From Intrasporangium_A sp039812505 (GTDB lineage: Bacteria; Actinomycetota; Actinomycetes; Actinomycetales; Dermatophilaceae), in the NCBI RefSeq assembly GCF_039812505.1, contig NZ_JBDIAQ010000055.1:1-22552 (forward strand): a DNA stretch of 22,552 bases, written 5' to 3'. Numbering within the stretch: the stretch's first letter is position 1; every line of letters starts with the position of its first letter. The notes below the pieces were generated by a model. That model ran no database searches. It had not been told where the DNA came from and saw only the letters and a list, made by a program, of their open reading frames with translations. Below are positions 5,322 to 13,510 of this stretch, piece by piece. The position numbers and the translations under genes are program-made.

Positions 5322-6119
5322 ATGCTCGACCGTACGCCGCTTGGCACCGACCTGCTCAACTCCTCAGTGCGCCGTCGGGTCGTCGACCTGCTCGCGAACC
5401 TGCCGCCGGTCCGCGACCCGCGCACCGGCGTGCGCAACCCTGCCGAGGGGCTCTCGGCGCGCGAGCTGGCCGACCGGCTGCACCTGCACGTCACGACCAT
5501 GCGCTTCCACCTCGACCAGCTCGTCGCGGGTGGCCTGGTCACCTCGCACTTCAAGCGTGGCGAGGGGGCCGGCCGACCCCGCAAGCTCTACGCGATCGCG
5601 CACGGCTCGCTCGACCCGGGCCGGTCCGAGCAGTCCTTCGCCCTGCTCTCCGAGGTCCTGATCGAGTCGTTCAGCGACACCGACGAGACGCTGACCCCCG
5701 AGGAGCTCGGCGCCCGCTGGGGCCGCCGCCGGGTCCGGCAGGAAGGCCTCGACCCCAGCCGCACCAGCGCGGCGCAGACCCCGGGCCAGTGGCTCGGCAA
5801 GATCGGCCGCATGGTCGACATCCTCGAGGAGTGGGGCTACACCCCGGAGGTGTCCACCACCGAGGGTGGCCGCACCGCACGGGTCGCCCTGCACGGCTGC
5901 CCCTTCATCGACCTGGCCCGCGACAACACCGCCCTCGTCTGCAGCATCCACCGCGGCCTCATGCGGGGCGTGATGGAGGAGCTGGGCGAGGAGCACACCG
6001 AGGTCAGCCTCACCCCGTTCGTCACCCCACACCTGTGCGTGGCCGCCCTGACCGCCGGCCCGCCACCGGAGAGCACGTCCCCTCGCATCCCAGCCAATGA
6101 CAAGGAGACCCGTTCATGA
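5322..6119 (+). CDS. winged-helix regulator with three conserved-type cysteines (SufR/ArnR-like), likely Fe-S redox sensor
   Basis: 265 aa. Residues 45-90 form a winged helix-turn-helix (ELADRLHLHVTTMRFHLDQL, then the basic wing KRGEGAGRPRKLY). The C-terminal domain has Cys193 (HGCPF), Cys207 (ALVCSIHRGLMRG) and Cys239 (PHLCVAAL), the arrangement of the SufR-like group (COG2345), some of whose members hold an Fe-S cluster. In Corynebacterium glutamicum the Fe-S regulator ArnR represses narKGHJI in air, so a similar role is likely here; orthology cannot be shown from this sequence alone. The start at 5322 has AGGAGG 8 nt upstream. The stop overlaps the narG start by 4 nt (ATGA), so the regulator is the first gene of the operon. 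The inverted repeat over its own -10 box suggests autoregulation. Confidence 0.85.
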   Translation: MLDRTPLGTDLLNSSVRRRVVDLLANLPPVRDPRTGVRNPAEGLSARELADRLHLHVTTMRFHLDQLVAGGLVTSHFKRGEGAGRPRKLYAIAHGSLDPGRSEQSFALLSEVLIESFSDTDETLTPEELGARWGRRRVRQEGLDPSRTSAAQTPGQWLGKIGRMVDILEEWGYTPEVSTTEGGRTARVALHGCPFIDLARDNTALVCSIHRGLMRGVMEELGEEHTEVSLTPFVTPHLCVAALTAGPPPESTSPRIPANDKETRS

Positions 6120-9100
6120 CCCCCTCGACCCGGACCCATCCGGCCGGTCTCGACGGCCCGCTCAGCGAGGCCTTGGTCGGCACCCGTCGCTTCTTCACCA
6201 GCGCAACCGTCTCCGACGACAAACGCCTGCTGCTGCGGCAGGGGGGCCGCGAGGGCGACTCCTTCTACCGCGACCGGTGGAGCCACGACAAGGTGGTCCG
6301 GTCCACCCACGGCGTCAACTGCACCGGCTCGTGCTCGTGGAAAGTCTACGTCAAGGACGGGATCATCACCTGGGAGGCCCAGCAGACCGACTACCCCACC
6401 GTCGGCGCGGACCGGCCCGACTACGAGCCGCGCGGCTGTCCGCGCGGGGCCGCGTTCTCGTGGTACACCTACTCCCCCACCCGGGTGCGCTACCCGTACG
6501 TGCGCGGCGTACTGCTCGAGATGTACCGGGAGGCCCGCGCCCGGCTCGGCGACCCGGTCGAGGCCTGGCACGAGATCACCAACGACCCCGAGAAGGCCCG
6601 GCGCTACAAGAGCGTCCGCGGCAAGGGCGGCCTGGTGCGCGCTACCTGGGACGAGGCCGCGGAGATCGTGGCGGCGGCATACGTCTCGACCATCAAGCAG
6701 TGGGGCCCCGACCGGGTGGCCGGCTTCTCGCCCATCCCGGCCATGTCGATGGTCAGCCACGCGTCGGGTTCGCGCTTCACCGAGCTCGTCGGCGGCGCGA
6801 TGCTCTCCTTCTACGACTGGTACGCCGACCTGCCCGTCGCCTCGCCACAGATCTGGGGCGACCAGACCGACGTGCCCGAGTCCGGTGACTGGTGGGACGC
6901 CGCATACCTGATGATGTGGGGCTCCAACGTCCCGGTCACGCGCACGCCCGACGCCCACTGGATGACCGAGGCGCGCTACCGCGGCCAGAAGGTCATCTCG
7001 ATCGCCCCCGACTACGCCGACAACGTCAAGTTCGCCGACGAGTGGCTGGCGATCGAGCCGGGCACCGACGCGGCCATGGCCATGGCGATGGGCCACGTCG
7101 TGCTCAAGGAGTTCTTCACCGACAAGCACGTCGACTTCTTCGACCACTACTGCCGCCAGTACACCGACCTGCCCTACCTGGTGGCGCTCGAGGAGGTCGC
7201 CGGAACGTCCGGCGAGGTGGCCTACCGGCCCGGCAAGTTCCTCACCGCCGCCGACCTCGGGGGCGAGCTCGCGACGTCCGAGAGCGCCGAGTTCCGCACC
7301 GTGGTGCTCGACCAGGTGAGCGGCGAGCTCGTCTGCCCCAACGGCTCGCTCGCCGACCGGTTCGGCCCCGGCGGGGTCGGCAAGTGGAACCTCGACCTCG
7401 GCGACATCGTGCCGGCCCTGTCCCTGCTCGACACCAAGGAGGACGCGGTCCTGGTCGACTTCCCGCGGTTCGACGAGGCGATGCCGACCATCGCCACCCG
7501 CGGCGTCCCGGTCCGTCGGGTCGGCGACCATCTGGTCACGACCGTGCTCGACCTGATGTTCGCCCACTACGGCGTCGCCCGCGGCGACCTGCCGGGCAGC
7601 TACGCGAGCGGCTACGACGACGTCGCCGCGCCGTACACCCCGGCCTGGCAGGAGACCATCACGGCCGTCCCCGCCGCCGCGGTGACCCGGATCGCCAAGG
7701 AGTTCGCCCAGAACGCCGCCGACACCGGCGGCCGCTCGATGATCATCGTCGGCGCCGGGGCCAACCACTGGTTCCACTCCGAGACGATCTACCGGGCGAT
7801 GTTCATGCTGACCACCATCACCGGGTGCCAGGGGCGCAACGGCGGCGGCTGGGCGCACTACGTCGGGCAGGAGAAGGCCCGCCCGATCACCGGCTGGGCG
7901 CACCTGGCCATGGCGCTCGACTGGATCCGCCCGCCGCGCCAGATGATCCAGACCGCGTACTGGTACGTCCACACCGACCAGTACCGCTACGACCACTACC
8001 AGGCCGATGAGGTGTCCGCGGCGACCGGCAGCGGGATGTTCAAGGGCATGTCGACCATCGACACCCTCGCCCAGTCGGCCCGGATGGGCTGGATGCCGAG
8101 CTTCCCGAGCCTGAACCGCAGCTCGATCGACATCTGCGACGATGCCGAGGCGGCCGGCGAGAGCGTGCCCGACTACGTCGTGAGCCGGCTCAAGTCGGGC
8201 GAGCTGCGCTTCGCCGTCGAGGACCCGGACTCGCCCGAGAACTTCCCGCGGGTGCTGGCGATGTGGCGGGCCAACCTGCTCGGCAGCTCGGCCAAGGGCG
8301 AGGAGTACTTCCTCAAGCACCTGCTCGGCACCGACCACGCGGTCACCGCGACCGAGACCCCCGAGCACCTGCGCCCGCGTGACGTCGTATGGCGCGAGCA
8401 GGCCCCCGAGGGCAAGCTCGACCTGCTGCTCACCCTCGACTTCCGGATGACCAGCTCGACGATCCTGTCCGACGTCGTGCTCCCGGCAGCGACCTGGTAC
8501 GAGAAGCACGACATCAACACGACCGACATGCACCCGTTCATCCACTCGTTCAACCCGGCGATCAACCCGCCGTGGCAGACGAAGACCGACTGGGACATCT
8601 TCCAGGTCATCGCCGAGAAGTTCTCGCCGCTGGGGGCCAAGCACCTCGGCGTGCGCAAGGACCTCGTGGTCGCGCCGCTGCTGCACGACACCCCGGACGC
8701 GATGGCCAACCCGCACGGCATCGTGCGCGACTGGAAGGCCGGCGAGTGCGAGCCGATCCCCGGCAAGACGATGCCCAAGCTGATCGTCGTGGAGCGCGAC
8801 TACGGCGCCATCCACGACCAGATGATCAGCCTGGGTCCGGTCCTGGACAAGCTGGGCACCACGACCAAGGGCGTCACCTACGACGTCAAGCGCGAGATCG
8901 AGCGGCTCGGCCACCTCAACGGGGTCATGCGCGGCGGGATCAAGAGCGGCCGGCCGAGCATCCGCACGGGCGTGCAGGCGGCCCAGGCGATCATGACCCT
9001 GTCGGGCACGACCAACGGCCACCTGGCCACCCAGGGCTTCAAGACCCTCGAGGCCCGCACCGGCCACGTCATGCACGACCTGGCCGCCGAGAACCAGGGC

Positions 9101-9829
9101 AAGGAGATCAACTTCGCCGACATCCAGGCCGCCCCGGTCCCGGTCATCACCAGCCCGGAGTGGTCCGGCTCGGAGACCGGCGGCCGGCGCTACAGCCCCT
9201 TCACGATCAACGTCGAGCGGCTCAAGCCCTGGCACACCCTCACCGGGCGCCAGCACTTCTACCTCGACCACGACTGGATGCTCGAGATGGGCGAGGAGCT
9301 GCCGGTCTACCGGCCGCCGCTGGACATGAAGAAGCTGTTCGGCGAGCGCGAGCTCGGCACCGTCGACGAGCTCGGGGTGGCCGTGCGCTACCTGACCCCG
9401 CACAACAAGTGGTCGATCCACTCGGAGTACCAGGACAACCTGTTCATGCTCTCGCTCGCGCGGGGCGGACAGGCGATCTGGATGTCCGACAAGGACGCCG
9501 CCAAGGTCGGCATCAAGGACAACGACTGGATCGAGGCGGTCAACCGCAACGGCGTGGTCGCGGCCCGGGCGATCGTCAGCCACCGGATGCCCGAGGGCAC
9601 GGTGTACATGCACCACGCGCAGGACCGGCTGATCGACGTGCCGCGCACCGAGACGAACAACCGGCGCGGCGGCATCCACAACTCCCTGACGCGGATCCTG
9701 GTCAAGCCGAGCCACCTCATCGGCGGCTACGCCCAGCTGGCGTTCGCGTTCAACTACCTCGGCCCGACCGGCAACCAACGAGACGAGGTGACGGTGATCC
9801 GTCGCCGCACCAAGAAGGTGGAGTACTGA
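6116..9829 (+). CDS. narG: respiratory nitrate reductase alpha subunit NarG
   Basis: 1237 aa, the usual NarG length. This is the molybdenum bis-MGD catalytic subunit, which reduces nitrate to nitrite at the cytoplasmic face of the membrane. The FS0 [4Fe-4S] site is His65, Cys69, Cys73 (THGVNCTGSCSW) and Cys108 (PRGCPRG). The histidine ligand marks membrane NarG rather than periplasmic Nap. Asp234 in SFYDWYADLP is the expected Mo ligand, followed by the conserved stretch QTDVPESGDWW. The N-terminus has no signal peptide; TRRFF (residues 23-27) may be the vestigial twin-arginine remnant known in NarG. The start has AAGGAG 8 nt upstream and overlaps the regulator stop. narH begins 1 nt after the stop. 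No molybdenum cofactor genes are in the window, so the cofactor must be supplied from elsewhere. Confidence 0.98.
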   Translation: MTPSTRTHPAGLDGPLSEALVGTRRFFTSATVSDDKRLLLRQGGREGDSFYRDRWSHDKVVRSTHGVNCTGSCSWKVYVKDGIITWEAQQTDYPTVGADRPDYEPRGCPRGAAFSWYTYSPTRVRYPYVRGVLLEMYREARARLGDPVEAWHEITNDPEKARRYKSVRGKGGLVRATWDEAAEIVAAAYVSTIKQWGPDRVAGFSPIPAMSMVSHASGSRFTELVGGAMLSFYDWYADLPVASPQIWGDQTDVPESGDWWDAAYLMMWGSNVPVTRTPDAHWMTEARYRGQKVISIAPDYADNVKFADEWLAIEPGTDAAMAMAMGHVVLKEFFTDKHVDFFDHYCRQYTDLPYLVALEEVAGTSGEVAYRPGKFLTAADLGGELATSESAEFRTVVLDQVSGELVCPNGSLADRFGPGGVGKWNLDLGDIVPALSLLDTKEDAVLVDFPRFDEAMPTIATRGVPVRRVGDHLVTTVLDLMFAHYGVARGDLPGSYASGYDDVAAPYTPAWQETITAVPAAAVTRIAKEFAQNAADTGGRSMIIVGAGANHWFHSETIYRAMFMLTTITGCQGRNGGGWAHYVGQEKARPITGWAHLAMALDWIRPPRQMIQTAYWYVHTDQYRYDHYQADEVSAATGSGMFKGMSTIDTLAQSARMGWMPSFPSLNRSSIDICDDAEAAGESVPDYVVSRLKSGELRFAVEDPDSPENFPRVLAMWRANLLGSSAKGEEYFLKHLLGTDHAVTATETPEHLRPRDVVWREQAPEGKLDLLLTLDFRMTSSTILSDVVLPAATWYEKHDINTTDMHPFIHSFNPAINPPWQTKTDWDIFQVIAEKFSPLGAKHLGVRKDLVVAPLLHDTPDAMANPHGIVRDWKAGECEPIPGKTMPKLIVVERDYGAIHDQMISLGPVLDKLGTTTKGVTYDVKREIERLGHLNGVMRGGIKSGRPSIRTGVQAAQAIMTLSGTTNGHLATQGFKTLEARTGHVMHDLAAENQGKEINFADIQAAPVPVITSPEWSGSETGGRRYSPFTINVERLKPWHTLTGRQHFYLDHDWMLEMGEELPVYRPPLDMKKLFGERELGTVDELGVAVRYLTPHNKWSIHSEYQDNLFMLSLARGGQAIWMSDKDAAKVGIKDNDWIEAVNRNGVVAARAIVSHRMPEGTVYMHHAQDRLIDVPRTETNNRRGGIHNSLTRILVKPSHLIGGYAQLAFAFNYLGPTGNQRDEVTVIRRRTKKVEY

Positions 9830-9830
9830 C

Positions 9831-11519
9831 ATGCGCATCATGGCCCAGATGGCGATGGTGATGAACCTCGACAAGTGCATCGGCTGCCACACCTGCTCGG
9901 TGACCTGCAAGCAGGCGTGGACCAACCGCGCCGGCATGGAGTACGTCTGGTTCAACAACGTCGAGACCCGTCCCGGACTCGGCTACCCCCGCACCTACGA
10001 GGACCAGGAGACCTGGCAGGGCGGCTGGACGCTCAACTCGCGGGGCAACCTGCAGCTGAAGGCCGGCGGCCGGTTCAAGAAGCTCGCCACGATCTTCTCC
10101 AACCCGAAGCTGCCCTCGCTCGAGGACTACTACGAGCCGTGGACCTACGACTACGAGAACCTCATCAACGCGCCGGCCTCGGACGTCTTCCCGGTCGCCC
10201 GCCCGGTGTCGCTGATCTCCGGCAAGCCGATGAACATCACCTGGTCGGCGAACTGGGACGACAACCTCGGCGGCAGCCAGGAGGTCGCCGTCAAGGACCC
10301 GATGCTCAAGGGCATCGAGGACAAGGTGAAGTTCCAGTTCGAGCAGACCTTCATGTTCTACCTGCCGCGCATCTGCGAGCACTGCCTCAACCCGAGCTGT
10401 GCCGCGAGCTGCCCGAGCGGGGCGATCTACAAGCGCGAGGAGGACGGCATCGTCCTGGTCGACCAGGACCGCTGCCGCGGCTGGCGCATGTGCGTCTCCG
10501 GCTGCCCCTACAAGAAGGTCTACTTCAACCACAAGACCGGCAAGGCCGAGAAGTGCACCTTCTGCTACCCGCGCATCGAGGTCGGCATCCCGACGGTCTG
10601 CGCCGAGACCTGCGTGGGCCGGCTGCGCTACATCGGCCTGATGCTGTACGACGCCGACAAGGTCCTCGAGGCCGCGAGCGTCACCGACGACAAGGCCCTC
10701 TACCAGGCCCAGTGCGACGTCTTCCTCGACCCCAACGACCCCGCGGTCGCGCGTGACGCCGAGCTGGCCGGCATACCGCTCGACTGGATCGAGGCGGCCA
10801 AGAGGTCCCCGGTGCGCCGGCTGATCCAGGACTACAAGGTCGCGCTGCCGCTGCACCCGGAGTACCGGACCATGCCGATGGTCTGGTACATCCCGCCGCT
10901 GTCGCCGGTCGTCGACGTCGTCAAGGAGACCGGCTACGACGCCGAGGACCGGGGCAACCTGTTCGCGGCGATCGACGCGCTGCGCATCCCGGTCGAGTAC
11001 CTGGCCAACCTGTTCACCGCCGGCGACACCGGGCTCGTCAGCGACGTGCTGAAGAAGCTGGCCGCGATGCGCTCGTTCATGCGGGACATCAACCTCGGTT
11101 CCGACCCCAACGGCGAGATCGCCGAGGCCGTCGGGATGGACGCCGAGTCGATGTACGAGATGTTCCGGCTGCTGGCCATCGCCAAGTACGACGAGCGCTA
11201 CGTCATCCCGACCGCGCACGTCGAGCAGGCCCACGGGCTCGAGGAGCTCGCGACCGAGTGCCCGGTCGACTTCGACTACGAGCCCGAGCGCGGCACGTTC
11301 GGCGAAGGCTCGGGCGACCTGACCCCCGTCGCCGTCGAGAACTTCCGGATGCTCCAGCAGCGCCAGGAGGCCGACGACGTCAACCGGATGGCGGGCGGTC
11401 CCAAGGACAAGCACCTGCACGGCCGGGTCAACCTGCTCAACTGGGACGGCAAGGGCCGCCCCTCCGGGCTGTTCCCACAGGGCGAGCAGCAGGCGCCGCA
11501 CCAGGAGAAGGAGAAGTGA
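9831..11519 (+). CDS. narH: respiratory nitrate reductase beta subunit NarH
   Basis: 562 aa, the iron-sulfur subunit that carries electrons from NarI hemes to NarG. Four cysteine groups are seen: C16-C19-C22-C26 (CIGCHTCSVTCK), C182-C185-C190-C194 (CEHCLNPSCAASCP), C215-W218-C221-C225 (CRGWRMCVSGCP) and C242-C245-C257-C261. The Trp in place of the second Cys of the third group is the hallmark of the [3Fe-4S] cluster in NarH. The protein is about 50 residues longer than the E. coli one, mostly at the polar C-terminus. ATG at 9831 lies 1 nt after the narG stop. narJ starts with a GTG overlapping this stop. Confidence 0.98.
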   Translation: MRIMAQMAMVMNLDKCIGCHTCSVTCKQAWTNRAGMEYVWFNNVETRPGLGYPRTYEDQETWQGGWTLNSRGNLQLKAGGRFKKLATIFSNPKLPSLEDYYEPWTYDYENLINAPASDVFPVARPVSLISGKPMNITWSANWDDNLGGSQEVAVKDPMLKGIEDKVKFQFEQTFMFYLPRICEHCLNPSCAASCPSGAIYKREEDGIVLVDQDRCRGWRMCVSGCPYKKVYFNHKTGKAEKCTFCYPRIEVGIPTVCAETCVGRLRYIGLMLYDADKVLEAASVTDDKALYQAQCDVFLDPNDPAVARDAELAGIPLDWIEAAKRSPVRRLIQDYKVALPLHPEYRTMPMVWYIPPLSPVVDVVKETGYDAEDRGNLFAAIDALRIPVEYLANLFTAGDTGLVSDVLKKLAAMRSFMRDINLGSDPNGEIAEAVGMDAESMYEMFRLLAIAKYDERYVIPTAHVEQAHGLEELATECPVDFDYEPERGTFGEGSGDLTPVAVENFRMLQQRQEADDVNRMAGGPKDKHLHGRVNLLNWDGKGRPSGLFPQGEQQAPHQEKEK

Positions 11520-12256
11520 ACCCCTTCCGCCGGGCGGCCCGCACACAGCCGCCGCCGCTGTCCGACGAGCAGACCAGGCTGGCCTGGCAGGCGGTCTCGC
11601 TGCTGCTCGACTACCCGTCGGAGCAGCTCGTGGGCCGACTGCCGCTGCTGCGCTCGGTCGCCGACGGGCTTCCCGACCCGGTCCGTATGCCGCTCACCTC
11701 CTTCCTGGCGCACCTGGCCGCCCAGCCCCTCGGGGACGTGCAGCGCGACTACGTCGAGACCTTCGACCACACCCGCAAGTGCTGCCTCTACCTGACCTAC
11801 TTCTCCTACGGGGACACCCGCCGGCGAGGCGTGGCGCTGGTGCAGTTCAAGCAGGCCTACCGGCGGGCCGGGGTCGAGCTGGCGGCCGACGAGCTGCCGG
11901 ATCACCTCGGTGTCGTGCTCGAGTTCGGTGCGGCCGGCGACCTCGATGCGGCCCGCAAGCTGGTGGTCGACCATCGGGCCGGGCTCGAGATGCTCCGGAT
12001 CGCGCTCGCCGACCGGGGCTCGGCCTGGGCCGACGTCGTGACGGCCCTGTGCGCCACGCTGCCCGCGCTCGACGGCGAGGGCCTCGACGCGGTGCACCGC
12101 CTCATCGAGCAGGGTCCCCCGCAGGAGGAGGTCGGCCTGGAGCCGTACGCCATCGACCCGGCCATCTGGGGGCCGCCGTCATCCGGGGGCGCGCCCCCCA
12201 CCCCAACGAGCACGACAGCCACCGTCCCGACCATCCGCGTAGGAGCCCCCTCATGA
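11516..12256 (+). CDS. narJ: nitrate reductase maturation chaperone NarJ
   Basis: 246 aa. NarJ is a cytoplasmic chaperone that holds NarG while the Mo cofactor and FS0 cluster are inserted and helps attach NarGH to NarI. The family core DYVETFDHTRKCCLYLTYFS, followed by YGDTRRRG, is clear at about residues 80-107, inside an all-helical domain. The tail (about 35 residues) is Pro/Thr-rich and probably disordered. The start is GTG at 11516, overlapping the narH stop (GTGA), with AGGAG 8 nt upstream. Longer versions of this frame beginning inside narH are not real. The stop overlaps the narI start by 4 nt. Confidence 0.95.
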   Translation: MNPFRRAARTQPPPLSDEQTRLAWQAVSLLLDYPSEQLVGRLPLLRSVADGLPDPVRMPLTSFLAHLAAQPLGDVQRDYVETFDHTRKCCLYLTYFSYGDTRRRGVALVQFKQAYRRAGVELAADELPDHLGVVLEFGAAGDLDAARKLVVDHRAGLEMLRIALADRGSAWADVVTALCATLPALDGEGLDAVHRLIEQGPPQEEVGLEPYAIDPAIWGPPSSGGAPPTPTSTTATVPTIRVGAPS

Positions 12257-13002
12257 GCGTCTTCCTCTGGGTGATCTTCCCCTACCTGTGCCTCGCGATC
12301 TTCATCGTCGGCCACTTCTGGCGCTACCGCTACGACAAGTTCGGCTGGACCACCCGCAGCTCGCAGCTCTACGAGACGCGGATGCTGCGCTGGGGCAGCC
12401 CGCTGTTCCACTTCGGCATGCTCGGGGTGGTCGGCGGTCACATCATCGGGCTGCTGCTGCCGAAGTCGTGGACCGACGCGATCGGGTTCACCGAGACGGC
12501 CTACCACTGGCTCGCCCTGACCGGTGGCCTGGCCGCCGGGATCGTGACCCTGCTCGGGATGACGATCCTGATCTACCGCCGCCGGACGGTCGGGCCGGTC
12601 TTCTCCGCGACGACGCCGATGGACAAGACGATGTACTTCTTCCTCGGCCTGGTCATCGTGCTCGGCATGTGGAACACCGTCGCCTCGAGCCTCTTCGGGC
12701 TCGGCTCGGTCGCCGGGGAGCACTTCAACTACCGCGAGTCGGTCTCGTTGTGGTACCGCGGGTTCCTGTCCGGCAACCCCAGCCCGAGCCACATGACCGG
12801 CATTCCGCTCGGCTTCCAGCTGCATGCCTTCTTCGCCTGCATCCTGTTCGCCCTGTGGCCGTTCACCCGGCTGGTGCACGTCTTCTCCGCACCGGTCGGC
12901 TACCTCACCCGGCCGTACATCGTCTACCGGAGCAAGGACAAGCGGGTCGGCGCCGGCGTCGGCAGCCGCGCACCGAAGCGCGGCTGGGAGAAGGTGCAGT
13001 GA
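12253..13002 (+). CDS. narI: respiratory nitrate reductase gamma subunit NarI (diheme cytochrome b)
   Basis: 249 aa, five membrane helices. NarI oxidises menaquinol and anchors NarGH at the inner face of the membrane. The heme b ligands are expected to be His53 and His63 (LFHFGMLGVVGGHIIG) and His191 and His209 (QLHAFFACILFALWPFTRLVH), with family-typical spacing (10 and 18). The start is ATG at 12253, with AGGAG 7 nt upstream, overlapping the narJ stop (ATGA). The basic cytoplasmic C-terminus ends in a TGA that overlaps the GTG of the cupin gene. Confidence 0.97.
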   Translation: MSVFLWVIFPYLCLAIFIVGHFWRYRYDKFGWTTRSSQLYETRMLRWGSPLFHFGMLGVVGGHIIGLLLPKSWTDAIGFTETAYHWLALTGGLAAGIVTLLGMTILIYRRRTVGPVFSATTPMDKTMYFFLGLVIVLGMWNTVASSLFGLGSVAGEHFNYRESVSLWYRGFLSGNPSPSHMTGIPLGFQLHAFFACILFALWPFTRLVHVFSAPVGYLTRPYIVYRSKDKRVGAGVGSRAPKRGWEKVQ

Positions 13003-13430
13003 CCGAGGAGCACGTTGCCCCTCCGGCGCACACCCTGGGCGACCTCGTGCCGGTCTCGTCGCGTCACCACGACGCGGCGAGCGCGGGGATCGTCAACGTG
13101 GGCGAGGCCGCCCGCGAGGCGATCGAGGCGGCCCGCGCCGCCAGGCACGGCCGGGGCACCCGCGTGCTGTGGACCGGGGCCTACCAGCGGCTGGTCGTCG
13201 TCGGGCTAGCGCAGGGCGCGCAGCTGGCCGAGCACGCCTCGCCGGCCGCGGCCAGCCTGCAGGTACTGTCCGGCACGGTCCGCGTGTACGCCGGGCAGGA
13301 GGCCGAATGGGTCGTGCGGGCGGGTGAGGTCGTGGCCATCCCGCCCGAGCGGCACGGCGTCGACGCGGTGACCGAGTCGGCCTTCCTGCTGACCGTGTCG
13401 CTCGACCCCAACAAGCCCAAGGACGACTGA
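12999..13430 (+). CDS. small cupin-domain protein, last gene of the nar operon
   Basis: 143 aa. The start is GTG at 12999, overlapping the narI stop by 4 nt, with GGGAG about 8 nt upstream. Residues 45-135 look like one cupin barrel: a first motif around QGAQLAEHASPAAASLQVLS with a downstream GTVRVYAG turn, and a second GEVVAIPPERHGVDAV. The usual H-x-H...E metal set of motif 1 is reduced to one His, while motif 2 keeps its His, so metal binding is uncertain. Residues 20-42 are a helix rich in Ala/Arg/Glu. The coupling to narI argues for a job tied to nitrate respiration (protection, sensing or assembly), but this is inferred from position alone. It is not a known Nar subunit. Confidence 0.85.
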   Translation: MTEEHVAPPAHTLGDLVPVSSRHHDAASAGIVNVGEAAREAIEAARAARHGRGTRVLWTGAYQRLVVVGLAQGAQLAEHASPAAASLQVLSGTVRVYAGQEAEWVVRAGEVVAIPPERHGVDAVTESAFLLTVSLDPNKPKDD

Positions 13431-13463
13431 CTGAGCACCCACGCCACGGGCCGGGCGACGAGG

Positions 13464-13497
13464 CTGAGCGGCATACCCAGCTGGGTATGCCGCTCAG
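13464..13497. terminator. perfect 34-bp palindrome between convergent genes
   Basis: Two 17-bp arms (13464-13480 and 13481-13497) meet without a spacer. It lies 33 bp after the cupin stop and 13 bp beyond the stop of the minus-strand DUF2252 gene, so it probably ends transcription from both sides. The right arm shares the 15-bp core GGGTATGCCGCTCAG with the hairpin at 17900-17941, which suggests a dispersed repeat family. Confidence 0.75.
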
Positions 13498-13510
13498 TGC
13501 GTGTCCACGC

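Noticed and set aside
5837..9958. 1373-codon open frame on the minus strand opposite narG
   Set aside because: Composition is Arg/Val/Asp-rich with no recognisable domain. It mirrors narG, which has all catalytic motifs. Such antisense frames are common at this GC content. The same applies to the long frames opposite narH, narK, argS, DUF2252 and the acyl-CoA ligase.
11685..11696. GTATGCCGCTCA inside narJ, matching the core of the palindromes
   Set aside because: It encodes normal narJ residues (RMPLT) and has no inverted partner nearby. A 12-bp match is best taken as chance.
2198..13430. The nitrate cluster as cargo of the tRNA-Gly island
   Set aside because: No tRNA-Gly fragment is found to the right of the cluster within the window, and its codon use and GC match the core genes around argS. 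The accessory strip seems to end at about 2180.
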